From: Lacticaseibacillus absianus
GTDB taxonomy: Bacteria; Bacillota; Bacilli; Lactobacillales; Lactobacillaceae
Assembly: GCF_013407595.1 (NCBI RefSeq)
Contig: NZ_JABEKX010000002.1
Location: 744,001 to 808,000, forward strand
Length of the DNA stretch: 64,000 bases
Direction of reading: 5' to 3'
The notes under the pieces were generated by a model. That model had not been told where the DNA came from and ran no database searches. It saw only the letters and a list, made by a program, of their open reading frames with translations. Positions 18,466-27,261 of the stretch are shown piece after piece; position 1 is the first letter of the stretch; the number at the start of each line of letters is the position of its first letter. A program made the position numbers and the translations under genes.

Positions 18466-18696
18466 GGACGCAAGCATAACCTCCGGTGGCACGTGTCTAC
18501 CAGAACGTGACGTGCCATCACCTATCGGCCATCCGGCGATGCCGAAGCGAGGCATTCGAATGCATGTCTGCCTGTTACTCACTGCGTTCGAACGGGCAAA
18601 GTAAGCCACATAAGAGCGGTCCCCTGTCAACCCGTTCGGGTTTTTCAGGAGACCGCTCTTGTACTTTGGGCTAAACCTGCGTTACGGCGCAGCCCT
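18466..18696 (+). repeat. Structured intergenic repeat, copy A (full length)
   Basis: This is a 231-base non-coding element starting one base after the DUF6176 stop. It contains in order: a degenerate end (GGACGCAAGCATAAC), a first hairpin (GGCACG / CGTGCC around the loop containing CCAGAACGTGA), a spacer shared with copy D (GCATG-CTGCCTG, ACTCACTGCG, TCGAACGGGCA), a second hairpin at 18612-18660 (AAGAGCGGTC / GACCGCTCTT) and the tail GCGTTACGGCGCAGCCC. The second hairpin probably ends transcription of both converging genes. Confidence 0.8.
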
Positions 18697-18720
18697 GTTT
18701 TGATCGGGCAGAACCCGGCT

Positions 18721-19515
18721 TCACATGAAATGAAACGGATCGGTACTCAGTTGAGACGCGATGACTTGAACGGGCCAGTCCTCACTTTGGGCCCAGTCGA
18801 TCAAGCGCGCGCGGACCTGCGCCTTCATGATCGCCTCGATGTGATGGCCAGGATCGATCACGGGTATGTCGGCGGCGAGCATCTCATGGGCGGTGTGGTA
18901 GTAAACGTCGCCGGTCACGTAGACGTCAGCACCGGCCGCCTGCGCGTCGCGATAAAACTTGCCGCCATCGCCGCCTAAAACGGCAACGGTCTGGACCGGG
19001 CGGGTAAGGTCCGTGGCAATCACCCGCAGCCCCTGCAAGTCAAAGCGCGCCTTGAGCGTGCTCGCCCAGTGGTCGAGGCGCATCGGCTCGGCTAAGTCAC
19101 CGATACGGCCCATGTTCGCTTCATCGCCGGTCGCGATGAACGGACGGATCTGTGTCAGCCCCATCGCATTGGCGAGCCAGTCGTTCATCCCACCGGTCGC
19201 CCGATCCAGGTTCGTGTGCGCCGCATAGACTAGGATCCCGTGTTCGATTAGACGGCCGTACATGCGATTCTGTGGGTCGGCGAAGTCTAGGTTCGCCGCG
19301 GGGCGAAAGACGGCGGGATGGTGCGCAAAAATCATGTCTGCATTGAGTTGGATCGCCTCTTCGACCACCTCTGGGCGCACATCCAGCGTCACAAGGACGG
19401 TGTGCACCGGGCGCGTCGCGTCGCCGATCTGGATCCCCACCGGGTCGCCGGGAACGGCGAGGCTACGCGGGGCGAACTGCTCGAATTGATCGATGATCGT
19501 CTGACCTGTTAGCAT
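18721..19515 (-). CDS. Nif3-like dinuclear metal centre protein
   Basis: This 264-residue protein is the short form of the Nif3/YqfO family, lacking the inserted PII-like domain of Bacillus YqfO. Metal ligands are visible as His65-His66 (FAHHPAVF) and in AAHTNLD with Asp104; further residues lie near the C terminus. Its biochemical role is unsettled (GTP cyclohydrolase-like fold). It follows trmK by 15 bases, the usual Firmicute pairing behind rpoD. The start has AAGGAGG seven bases upstream. Confidence 0.92.
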   Translation of the reverse strand: MLTGQTIIDQFEQFAPRSLAVPGDPVGIQIGDATRPVHTVLVTLDVRPEVVEEAIQLNADMIFAHHPAVFRPAANLDFADPQNRMYGRLIEHGILVYAAHTNLDRATGGMNDWLANAMGLTQIRPFIATGDEANMGRIGDLAEPMRLDHWASTLKARFDLQGLRVIATDLTRPVQTVAVLGGDGGKFYRDAQAAGADVYVTGDVYYHTAHEMLAADIPVIDPGHHIEAIMKAQVRARLIDWAQSEDWPVQVIASQLSTDPFHFM

Positions 19516-19530
19516 CAGTTGCCTCCTTGA

Positions 19531-20229
19531 TTAGGCGTTGCGCTCGGCTTCAAACAGCGCGAGGCGCGCGCGTTCTTCAGCGATCTTGGCGGCTTGATCC
19601 GCCTGTGCGTTGGCGAGGTTCGTCAGCACCGCCTGTGTCTTGACGATCCGCTTGTCGAGCTCCTGCAGGAACAGTGCACTGCGCCGTTGCCGAAGCACGG
19701 GACCGAGGATCAGATCAGCCTCTTGGTACGGCACTTCTGGCTTGGTCTGCCCGGCGACGATGATCGGGTAGACGTGGCCCAGTTCTTCAACGAGGTCTTC
19801 GTCGAGGATCCCGAACTCGTGCTGGGCGAGCCAGATCCGTAGCGCCTCGTCATCGCGGTTAGGGGCCAAGATCAACGTTTCGGTGCCATCGAGGTGTGCC
19901 AGCCCGGCGGTCAGGATGTCGCGGATCAATAAGCCACCCATCCCGGCGATGAAAAGGGTATCGATGCCGTCTTCCGGCCGCAGCCCCGCCAGACCGTCTG
20001 CCAACCGGACGTCGATCACATCGGCCAACCCGTTGTCGCGCACGTTGGCCGTCGCGATCGCGACCGGTCCCTCGCCGACGTCGCTGGCAACGGCAAAGTC
20101 GATGCGCCCAGCCTTGGCCAACTGGATCGGGATGTACGCGTGGTCCGTGCCGATATCGGCGATGCGGCGACCGTCCCCCAAGAAATCGGCAATGTGCTGC
20201 AGGCGCTTAGACAGGTGAAATTTTTCCAT
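19531..20229 (-). CDS. trmK: tRNA (adenine(22)-N(1))-methyltransferase TrmK
   Basis: This 232-residue SAM-dependent enzyme makes m1A22 in tRNA. The Rossmann loop is seen in RIADIGTDHAYIPI near residue 25-38, and FIAGMGGLLI further on is typical of the family. A helical C-terminal part (rich in Lys, Glu and Ala) follows. The ATG at 20229 was preferred over one six codons upstream because GAGGAG lies between them. It is the first gene of trmK-nif3, with a likely own promoter. Confidence 0.92.
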   Translation of the reverse strand: MEKFHLSKRLQHIADFLGDGRRIADIGTDHAYIPIQLAKAGRIDFAVASDVGEGPVAIATANVRDNGLADVIDVRLADGLAGLRPEDGIDTLFIAGMGGLLIRDILTAGLAHLDGTETLILAPNRDDEALRIWLAQHEFGILDEDLVEELGHVYPIIVAGQTKPEVPYQEADLILGPVLRQRRSALFLQELDKRIVKTQAVLTNLANAQADQAAKIAEERARLALFEAERNA

Positions 20230-20261
20230 GACAGTGTTACTCCTCATCTCGTGATAACTTT

Positions 20262-20267
20262 AGTATA
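20262..20267 (-). promoter_or_regulatory. Extended -10 element for trmK-nif3
   Basis: On the minus strand TGTATACT gives a TATACT hexamer with a TG just upstream. No convincing -35 is present, so it would act as an extended -10 promoter between the rpoD terminator and trmK. Confidence 0.45.
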
Positions 20268-20285
20268 CACGACTGGCCGAACAAC

Positions 20286-20312
20286 CAAAAGGACGCCGAT
20301 ACCGGCGCCCTT
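20286..20312 (-). terminator. Terminator after rpoD
   Basis: GGGCGCCG pairs with CGGCGTCC (one G-T pair) over a four-base loop and is followed by TTTT on the minus strand. It ends dnaG-rpoD eight bases after the rpoD stop. Confidence 0.82.
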
Positions 20313-20319
20313 CAATGGG

Positions 20320-21426
20320 TTATTCCAAAAAGTCCTTGAGCTGCTTGGACCGGCTCGGGTGGCGCAGCTTGCGCAGTGCCTTGGCCTCGATCTGGCGGAT
20401 CCGTTCACGGGTCACGCCGAAGACCTTCCCGACTTCCTCAAGGGTACGGGTCCGGCCGTCGTCCAGGCCGAAGCGCAGACGCAAGACGTTCTCTTCCCGG
20501 TCCGTCAGCGTATCGAGGACGGATTCGAGCTGCTCCTTGAGCAGTTCGTAGCTCGCGTGGTCCTCCGGGCTGGTCGCGTCTTGGTCTTCGATGAAGTCAC
20601 CGAGGTGCGAGTCATCCTCTTCCCCGATCGGGGTCTCAAGGGAGACCGGTTCTTGCGCGATCTTCAGGATCTCGCGGACCTTATCCGTCGGCATGTCCAT
20701 CTCGGCCCCGATCTCTTCTGGCGTTGGTTCCCGCCCGAGGTCTTGCAGCAGCTGACGCTGGATCCGGATCAACTTATTGATGGTTTCGACCATGTGGACC
20801 GGGATCCGGATGGTGCGCGCCTGGTCAGCAATCGCGCGGGTAATCGCCTGGCGAATCCACCAAGTCGCATACGTCGAGAATTTGAAGCCTTTGCGGTAGT
20901 CGAACTTCTCGACGGCCTTCATCAGCCCCATGTTCCCTTCCTGGATCAGGTCCAGGAACTGCATGCCGCGCCCGACGTAACGCTTCGCGATAGAGACCAC
21001 CAGGCGCAGGTTCGCTTCGGCGAGGCGCTGTTTGGCTTCTTGGTCCCCTTGCTCGATCTTCAGGGCCAGCGCGACTTCTTCGTCCGCGGTCAGCAACGAG
21101 ACCCGGCCGATCTCCTTGAGGTACATGCGGACCGGATCGTTGATCTTGATCCCGCTCGGCGCTGACATGTCGGAGAGCTCTTTTTTGGAGATCTTCTTTT
21201 CTTTCTTGAGGCTAAGTTCGGATGGGTCACCGTTGGCGTCAACGATCGAGATACCGTTATCTTCCAGATTCTGCATCAGCTCGTCGACCGCGGCGCTCTT
21301 CAACTCAAATGGCTTGACGATCTTCGTCACCAATTCTTCATTGGTGATCTCTTTTTTTGCTTTGTAGTCCTTAATGATCTGCTTTACTGCTGTTTCGTAT
21401 TGCTTGTTGGTCGTCTGTTCAGCCAT
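20320..21426 (-). CDS. rpoD: RNA polymerase primary sigma factor RpoD (SigA)
   Basis: This 368-residue vegetative sigma factor has a short acidic/lysine-rich region 1, region 1.2 ([16 protein letters not shown]), region 2 ([18 protein letters not shown] and [10 protein letters not shown] for -10 recognition), region 3 (HMVETINKL) and region 4 with helix-turn-helix ([18 protein letters not shown]). The start has AAGGAGGA upstream. It lies 44 bases behind dnaG, forming the classic macromolecular synthesis operon core without rpsU. Confidence 0.97.
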   Translation of the reverse strand: MAEQTTNKQYETAVKQIIKDYKAKKEITNEELVTKIVKPFELKSAAVDELMQNLEDNGISIVDANGDPSELSLKKEKKISKKELSDMSAPSGIKINDPVRMYLKEIGRVSLLTADEEVALALKIEQGDQEAKQRLAEANLRLVVSIAKRYVGRGMQFLDLIQEGNMGLMKAVEKFDYRKGFKFSTYATWWIRQAITRAIADQARTIRIPVHMVETINKLIRIQRQLLQDLGREPTPEEIGAEMDMPTDKVREILKIAQEPVSLETPIGEEDDSHLGDFIEDQDATSPEDHASYELLKEQLESVLDTLTDREENVLRLRFGLDDGRTRTLEEVGKVFGVTRERIRQIEAKALRKLRHPSRSKQLKDFLE

Positions 21427-21470
21427 TAAAGTTCCTCCTTGGGTCAGCGTCCGTGGACGCTAGGTTCTTA

Positions 21471-23312
21471 TCACATGGTCTTGACTTGGCGCATCAGGGT
21501 GTAATACTGCATCGTCAGTCGGTTGATGGCCTCCCGGTCGCCCAGCTGCACCGCTTGGTTGAGCTGCTGTTTGACTTGTTGGGCCTGCGTGACGACGGTC
21601 TGCTCCTGCGCACGCACGATCAGGTCATCGACTGCGTCCACTGCCTGATCAGGCAGTGGGGCAAAGTCGATCCCAGCGACGACTGGTGATAACGTCGGGT
21701 CCAGCGTGTCCATGAACCCGGCGACGCTGGGTGCCGGTTCATCCTTGGTGTAAGTGAGCCAGGCGTCGAACAGTTGCTGATACGGGGGCGTCTCGAAGAC
21801 AAAATCGCTGGTGTGCAACCGACGCGCGATGTTGGGATCGCGCCAGGCCAGCTGGAGCAGCTGACGCTGCGCTTTTTGGTAGCGGTCGTAGTGGCTCGGC
21901 CGCGCGGGGTTGCTCGTCTGATCCATCTCCGGCGCTCCGAACGCCACGTCCGGTTCGGGTGGCGGTGGGCCGAAGTCGAATCCGTCGGCGGGCTCGGCAC
22001 TCGGTGCTGATGGGCGGACTGTGCGCAACGACTGCTGAAGCGCCGTCGTCGGAACGCCGGTCAACCCGCTGATCTGTTCGAGGTAGACCGCTTGGGCGAC
22101 GGGATCGGGCTCGCCGGCCACCTCCTTGAGCGCGGCGTCAATGTAGGCGAGCTTCTCTTGGTCGGCGGTCAGGTCATGCCCGTTGGCGAGGTAACTGAGC
22201 CGAAAGCCGACCGGCGTTAGCGTATGCGCCAGTTGCTGACCGAACGCCTGGGCACCGCGGGCTTGGATGTACTCGTCCGGATCTTGCGCATCCGGGAGCA
22301 CGACCACACCGACCTGTAGCCGGGGGTGGTCGCGGACGAGGCGCAACGCGCGGTCAGCGGCGTGCTGCCCAGCGGCGTCTCCGTCGTAGCAGATCGTCAG
22401 CTGGTGGGTGTGATGGGCGATCGTCGCGACTTGCTCTTGTGTCAAGCTCGTGCCCATCGAGGCGATCCCCGTCTTGACGCCCGCCTGGTAGGCTGAGATC
22501 ACATCCATGAAGCCCTCAAATAGGGTCGCCCCCCCGCTCTGCTTGAACTCGCCTTTCGCCTCATCCAAGTTGAATAAGACGTCGCGCTTGTTGAACAGCT
22601 CGGTCTCCGGCGAGTTGAGGTACTTGGCCTGCGCCCCGTCTTTGGTCAGCACGCGGCCAGAAAACCCGATCACGGCACCATACGCATCCTTGAGCGGGAA
22701 CATCACCCGGTCGCTGAACCGATCGAACAGGTGGCCCTGCTGATCTTCAACGAACAGGCCGCTTGCGCGCTGTTCGTCGTACTGAACGGCCCGGCTGTCG
22801 AGAAACTTCTTCAACAGCGTGCGGTCCTTCGGGAGGTAGCCCACCTCGAAGTGGTCGATCGTCTCCTGGCTTAGGCCACGCCCGGTCAGATAAGCGAGCG
22901 CAGCCTCTCCCCCAGCCGTGTTGACCAGCACGTGGTGACACAGGTCAGTGACTAAGCGCAGGATCTCCTTTTGCCGGGTGACCGTCGCGCTTTCCTTGGG
23001 TCGGTCGGATTCGATCGTAACGCCCAAAGGCACATTGACGAATTCAGCGACCTTGGCGACGGCTTCGGGGAAGCTCAACTTGTCGTAGTCCATCACGAAC
23101 TTGAACACGTTGCCCCCGCGCCCACAAGAGAAGCATTGAAAGATCTGTTTGCTCTCCGAAACCGAGAAACTCGGCGTCTTCTCGGCGTGGAAGGGGCAGA
23201 CGCCGAACAGGTTCTGGCCCTGCTTGTGCAGGTTGACGTACTGCCCGATGTAATCGGCGATGTTGACGGTGTTGCGCACCTGATCGATCGTCTCGTTCGG
23301 GATCATTGCCAT
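21471..23312 (-). CDS. dnaG: DNA primase DnaG
   Basis: This 613-residue primase has the CHC2 zinc finger (Cys39, His42, Cys60, Cys63), the RNA polymerase core with TOPRIM motifs (LFEGFMDVIS and CYDGDAAGQ) and a C-terminal helical domain that would bind DnaB-type helicase. The ATG at 23312 was chosen because AAAGGGGGTGG lies upstream and the MAMIPNETID start matches the family; a further ATG is two codons on. Its 5' leader carries a strong hairpin between promoter and start. Confidence 0.96.
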   Translation of the reverse strand: MAMIPNETIDQVRNTVNIADYIGQYVNLHKQGQNLFGVCPFHAEKTPSFSVSESKQIFQCFSCGRGGNVFKFVMDYDKLSFPEAVAKVAEFVNVPLGVTIESDRPKESATVTRQKEILRLVTDLCHHVLVNTAGGEAALAYLTGRGLSQETIDHFEVGYLPKDRTLLKKFLDSRAVQYDEQRASGLFVEDQQGHLFDRFSDRVMFPLKDAYGAVIGFSGRVLTKDGAQAKYLNSPETELFNKRDVLFNLDEAKGEFKQSGGATLFEGFMDVISAYQAGVKTGIASMGTSLTQEQVATIAHHTHQLTICYDGDAAGQHAADRALRLVRDHPRLQVGVVVLPDAQDPDEYIQARGAQAFGQQLAHTLTPVGFRLSYLANGHDLTADQEKLAYIDAALKEVAGEPDPVAQAVYLEQISGLTGVPTTALQQSLRTVRPSAPSAEPADGFDFGPPPPEPDVAFGAPEMDQTSNPARPSHYDRYQKAQRQLLQLAWRDPNIARRLHTSDFVFETPPYQQLFDAWLTYTKDEPAPSVAGFMDTLDPTLSPVVAGIDFAPLPDQAVDAVDDLIVRAQEQTVVTQAQQVKQQLNQAVQLGDREAINRLTMQYYTLMRQVKTM

Positions 23313-23343
23313 CGTTGCCCACCCCCTTTGGTGCCGCGGCATA

Positions 23344-23402
23344 GCGGTAAAAAGTCGCACTCCATGATCGAAATGCGACTTCTTGTCTACCGGTTTTACC
23401 GC
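23344..23402 (-). promoter_or_regulatory. Hairpin leader of dnaG-rpoD (attenuator or glyS terminator)
   Basis: On the minus strand a nested structure has an outer stem GCGGTAAAA / TTTTACCGC and an inner perfect stem AAGTCGCA / TGCGACTT (23349-23381), followed by a few T residues. It lies downstream of the only strong promoter seen for dnaG, so dnaG transcripts must pass it. It may stop readthrough from glyS, tune dnaG-rpoD, or both. Confidence 0.6.
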
Positions 23403-23419
23403 ATACTAATACAACCTAT

Positions 23420-23447
23420 AGTATACGCGGTTATTCATGGATGTCAA
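23420..23447 (-). promoter_or_regulatory. Sigma-70 promoter of dnaG-rpoD
   Basis: TTGACA and TATACT are separated by 16 bases. The -35 lies three bases beyond the glyS stop, and the predicted start is about 100 bases before the dnaG ATG. Confidence 0.8.
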
Positions 23448-23449
23448 CG

Positions 23450-25519
23450 CTACTTGACGATCACCGCGGTGACGTCACCGAATTGGTGGATCAAGGTCGC
23501 TAACCCGGTCAGCTCGGACAAGCGGTTGGCTCGAACAGCTGGGTCGTCGGCCATGATCATCGTCTCGGTGAAGTAGTCTGTGATTGCTGGGGTCAACGCG
23601 CGCAGCGCCTGATAGTTGGCCTCACTTGGCTTCTCGCCGTAACCAGCCTTGGCGGCGCTGACCGCGTCATTCAAGGCTTTTTCAGTGCTGTTTTCGAAAA
23701 GCGCCGCATCGATCGCGACATGCATCGGCTGCTTATCCGCGATCCGGACCACCCGGCCCAGCGCCTCAAGCACCGACTTGAAGTCCGGATCATCTTGGTG
23801 CTTGGTCAAGATCGCAGCGGCATCGATCATCGCTTCGACATCGACCGTCGCGCTTGCGCTGACAGCATCGAGGATGTCGTGGCGGATCTGTTGTCCTGAC
23901 AGGTACTGGCTGACCCGATCGCGCATGAAGTCACTCAGCGCCAAGAGATTCTTCTGGTAGTCGAGCCCCGCGAGCTGATCATTCGCGGCTAGTGCGTCGA
24001 TCAGTGCGCCTTGGATCGCCGTAATATCGAACGCCCAGTGCTGCGCGGCGATCATCCGCACGATCCCATAAGCTTGTCGACGCAACGCGTATGGATCATT
24101 GGAGCCACTTGGGATCAGATCGACCGCAAAGAAGCTCATCAGCCCGTCCAGCTTGTCGGCGATCGCCAGAAGCGTCCCGATCGTGCTGGTCGGTAGTGCC
24201 CCGTCCGCACTGATCGGCTGGTAGTGTTCCTTGATCGCAAGTGCGACGGCCGGGTCTTCACCTGCTAGTGTCGCGTACACCTGGCCCATTACGCCTTGCA
24301 GTTCGGCAAACTCACCGACCATCGCCGTCACCAGGTCGAACTTATAGATGGCCGCCGCCCGTTGCAGCTTGGCCTTATCGGCCGCCGGCAGACCGACCGC
24401 GTCGGCCAACCAGCCGGCAATCGTCTGCACGCGTGCCATCTTAGCGTACATTGAGCCGATCTTATCATGGAAGCTGACCGTCTTCAGGCGGTCGACATAT
24501 TCGGCGATCGTCTTCTTCTGGTCTTCCGCGTAGAAGAAGGCCGCGTCCTCAAGCCGCGCGGTGAGCACCTTGACGTTGCCGGCGATCACGTTGGCCATGT
24601 CGTCGGCATTCCCGTTGCGCACCCCGATGAAGGCGTTGACCATCTTGCCCTGCGCATCGCGCGCGTAGAAGTAGCGCTGGTTGTCTTTCATCGACGTGAT
24701 CAACACGGCTTCTGGGATCGCCAGATACTTTGCGTCGAAGCGGCCGGCAAAAGCGGTCGGCCACTCAACGAGGTTGTTGACCTCTTCGAGCAGATCCGCG
24801 TCGAGATCGATGGTCCAGTCGTTGCGCTCGGCGATCGCATCGATCTGAGTGGCGATCAGCGCCTGACGTGCTGCCGGCTCGACCAGGACCTTCTGTGCCC
24901 GCAGTGCCTCGACGTAATCAGTCGCTTGCGCGAGGTCGACTGGCTGGCCCAAGAAGCGGTGGCCTTCGGTGCGGCGCCCGGCTTCGATGTCCAGGAGCTG
25001 CATCGGGATCACCTGATCGTCGAGCAGCGAGACGAGCCAGTGGATCGGACGGATGTACTCGAACGCGTAACTCCCCCAGTGCATTCGGGTCGGGAAGGTC
25101 AACCCTTTGACCACGTCGATCAAGCCCGGCAAGATCGACGCCGCAGGCCGGCCTTCGATCGCTTTGTGGAGGTACACGTAATCGACGCCCTTGATCGTCT
25201 TGAAGGTGATGTCATCGACAGTCATCCCCTGCCCGCGCGTGAACCCGATCGCGGCCTTGCTCCAGTGCCCCTCAGCATCCAAGGCGATCTTCTTGGCTGG
25301 GCCCTTCACGTCTTCTTCGACGTCGGCCTGCTTGTCGGCCAAGTCGTGGATCAGTAGCGCCAGCCGCCGTGGCGTTGCGAGCTGGTCGATCATGCCGTGT
25401 GTCAGGTGGTTGTCCGCTAGGAACTTCTCAGTCTTCGTCGCGAATTGCGCCAGGCTTGGTGTGACGACATGCGCTGGCATGTCCTCCAGCCCGATCTCCA
25501 ATAAGTAGTTGTGTGTCAT
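23450..25519 (-). CDS. glyS: Glycyl-tRNA synthetase beta subunit
   Basis: This 689-residue subunit binds tRNA-Gly and supports the alpha catalytic subunit. The N terminus (LLEIGLEDMPAHVV) is the standard opening. The middle part contains an HD-like region and the C-terminal part the anticodon-binding DALR-like domain. The ATG at 25519 has GGAGGT upstream. It follows glyQ by 20 bases and is covered by the same glycine T-box. Confidence 0.97.
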   Translation of the reverse strand: MTHNYLLEIGLEDMPAHVVTPSLAQFATKTEKFLADNHLTHGMIDQLATPRRLALLIHDLADKQADVEEDVKGPAKKIALDAEGHWSKAAIGFTRGQGMTVDDITFKTIKGVDYVYLHKAIEGRPAASILPGLIDVVKGLTFPTRMHWGSYAFEYIRPIHWLVSLLDDQVIPMQLLDIEAGRRTEGHRFLGQPVDLAQATDYVEALRAQKVLVEPAARQALIATQIDAIAERNDWTIDLDADLLEEVNNLVEWPTAFAGRFDAKYLAIPEAVLITSMKDNQRYFYARDAQGKMVNAFIGVRNGNADDMANVIAGNVKVLTARLEDAAFFYAEDQKKTIAEYVDRLKTVSFHDKIGSMYAKMARVQTIAGWLADAVGLPAADKAKLQRAAAIYKFDLVTAMVGEFAELQGVMGQVYATLAGEDPAVALAIKEHYQPISADGALPTSTIGTLLAIADKLDGLMSFFAVDLIPSGSNDPYALRRQAYGIVRMIAAQHWAFDITAIQGALIDALAANDQLAGLDYQKNLLALSDFMRDRVSQYLSGQQIRHDILDAVSASATVDVEAMIDAAAILTKHQDDPDFKSVLEALGRVVRIADKQPMHVAIDAALFENSTEKALNDAVSAAKAGYGEKPSEANYQALRALTPAITDYFTETMIMADDPAVRANRLSELTGLATLIHQFGDVTAVIVK

Positions 25520-25539
25520 TATGCCTCTACCTCCGATTG

Positions 25540-26421
25540 CTAGTGCTTCAAGAGCGGGAAGCCGAGCTTTTCACGCTCGGCGACGAACGCACGGGCGACC
25601 TTGTGCGCCATCTTACGGATCCGGTTCATGTAGCCGGCGCGCTCGGTGACGGACACGACCCCGCGGGCGTCCAGCAGGTTGAAGGTGTGGCTGCACTTAA
25701 GGATGTAGTCGTAGGCGGGGTGGACCAACCCGAGGTCCATCAGCCGCCAAGCTTCTTTCTCGTAATCATCGAAGAACCGCAGCAGCATGGCCTGATCGCT
25801 TGCTTCAAACGCGTACTTGCTGTGCTCAAACTCCGGTTCCTTGAAAATATCGCCGTAAAGCACGCCGTCACCCCATTCAAGGTCGAAGACGTTGTTGACG
25901 TCTTGGATGTAAGACGCCAGGCGTTCGACCCCGTAAGTGATCTCGCTGGTGACCGGTGAGACTTCAAGCCCCCCGACGACTTGGAAGTATGTGAACTGCG
26001 TGACTTCCATCCCGTCGAGCCAGACTTCCCAACCGACCCCGGCACACCCCATGGAGGGGTTCTCCCAGTTGTCTTCCACGAAGCGAATATCGTGTTGCAG
26101 TGGCTCGATCCCTAACGCACGCAGGGAATCCAAATAATAGGCCTGGATCTCCTTGGGGCTCGGCTTCATGACCACCTGAAACTGATGATGTTGGTACAGC
26201 CGGTTCGGGTTCTCCCCGTAGCGGCCATCCGCTGGTCGCCGAGAGGGCTCAACATACGCGGCTGACCACGGCTCCGGACCGATCGCGCGCAGGAAGGTGT
26301 ACGGGCTCATCGTCCCGGCCCCCTTCTCCGTGTCGTAGGCCTGCATCAGCATGCACCCCTTGTCCGCCCAGAAGTTCTGCAGCGTCTGGATCATTTTTTG
26401 GACGCTCATTTTCTCTGTCAT
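25540..26421 (-). CDS. glyQ: Glycyl-tRNA synthetase alpha subunit
   Basis: This 293-residue class II synthetase subunit carries the catalytic domain, with typical segments [42 protein letters not shown] (motif 2 region) and [12 protein letters not shown]. Length is normal for bacterial GlyQ. The ATG at 26421 follows AAGGAGAACAGCG. Expression should be controlled by the T-box leader upstream, which senses uncharged tRNA-Gly. Confidence 0.97.
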   Translation of the reverse strand: MTEKMSVQKMIQTLQNFWADKGCMLMQAYDTEKGAGTMSPYTFLRAIGPEPWSAAYVEPSRRPADGRYGENPNRLYQHHQFQVVMKPSPKEIQAYYLDSLRALGIEPLQHDIRFVEDNWENPSMGCAGVGWEVWLDGMEVTQFTYFQVVGGLEVSPVTSEITYGVERLASYIQDVNNVFDLEWGDGVLYGDIFKEPEFEHSKYAFEASDQAMLLRFFDDYEKEAWRLMDLGLVHPAYDYILKCSHTFNLLDARGVVSVTERAGYMNRIRKMAHKVARAFVAEREKLGFPLLKH

Positions 26422-26448
26422 CGCTGTTCTCCTTCACCTCAGTGACAC

Positions 26449-26644
26449 AAAAAAGCGCCACTATGCCAAAACTGACATAGGGACGCTTGCGCGCGGTTCC
26501 ACCCTACTTCGAGCCTTGCGACTCGCCCTTGCTTAGGTTGGCTCGAAAACGCCAGTCTCCCCACGACGGCAAGGCTTGCACTGCCCCTTGCTCGCTGAAC
26601 GTCTGAGATGGGTCGACCCTTTTTCTCATCACCGATTGATTTTG
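26449..26644 (-). promoter_or_regulatory. Glycine T-box leader of glyQS
   Basis: The minus-strand leader contains the hallmark AGGGTGGAACCGCG (26492-26505) and, just downstream, a terminator (26449-26486) with stem CTATG / CATAG extended by GCG/CGC pairs and six T residues. Upstream is about 140 bases of structured stem I sequence; a GGC triplet at 26551-26553 could be the glycine specifier, but I did not fold the stem. Uncharged tRNA-Gly would favour the antiterminator and glyQS expression. Confidence 0.92.
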
Positions 26645-26650
26645 TCTTCT

Positions 26651-26678
26651 AGTATAGCACGCCGTGTCGGGGCGTCAA
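26651..26678 (-). promoter_or_regulatory. Promoter of the glyQS T-box operon
   Basis: TTGACG and TATACT are separated by 16 bases. The -35 overlaps the stop codon of the upstream LOG-family gene. Confidence 0.78.
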
Positions 26679-27247
26679 GCACCAGCGGTTGGGTAAGTGC
26701 GGATGGCTGGCGGGGTATAGGCCCGCATGAATGCCGCGATCGGCGTCAGGTGCGCCGCAAAGCACAGCTTGCGGCGGTCGGCGGCAGTCAGAAAGTCAGC
26801 CTCGACCATCCGGTCAAACATCTGGGCTAAGGGATCCCAGTACCCCGCCACGTTGTAAAACGCGCATGGACTCGCGTTGTCGCCGATCCGCGCCCACGAG
26901 AAGGCCTCGGTGATCTCCTCCAGCGTCCCGGGACCACCAGGCAGTGCGATGCACCCTTCGGCCAACGCGAGCATCCGCTGCTTGCGGATCGCCATATCCG
27001 GGACCTGCTGCACCTCAAGGCCGGCCAGGGCCGCCCCGCGTGCATATAAGTTGGTCGGCATGATGCCGATCACCTGCCCACCGTTCGCCAACACCGTCCG
27101 TCCCAGTATTCCCATCAGGCCGACACCACCGCCACCATAGACCAGCGTATGCCCATAGGCCACGAGCCATCGGCCGAGGTGCTCGGCCGCCGCGGTGTAA
27201 ATCGAGGCATTCCCCGCGGATGCGCCACAAAAAACCGCGATCTTCAT
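26675..27247 (-). CDS. LOG family protein (TIGR00730), cytokinin-riboside-phosphate hydrolase-like
   Basis: This 190-residue Rossmann-fold protein has the signature PGGPGTLEE at residues 103-111 and the nucleotide-binding VYGGGGVGLMG near residue 36-46. Family members release the base from nucleoside 5'-monophosphates. The ATG at 27247 has GGGGTG six bases upstream; a GTG three codons earlier overlaps that site. It lies 14 bases after the HAD gene and its 3' end overlaps the glyQS promoter. Confidence 0.88.
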   Translation of the reverse strand: MKIAVFCGASAGNASIYTAAAEHLGRWLVAYGHTLVYGGGGVGLMGILGRTVLANGGQVIGIMPTNLYARGAALAGLEVQQVPDMAIRKQRMLALAEGCIALPGGPGTLEEITEAFSWARIGDNASPCAFYNVAGYWDPLAQMFDRMVEADFLTAADRRKLCFAAHLTPIAAFMRAYTPPAIRTYPTAGA

Positions 27248-27261
27248 TATAATCACCCCAC

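Noticed and set aside
20140-21165. A 341-codon plus-strand frame antisense to rpoD
   Set aside because: It mirrors the rpoD coding sequence, has no family resemblance and no ribosome site.
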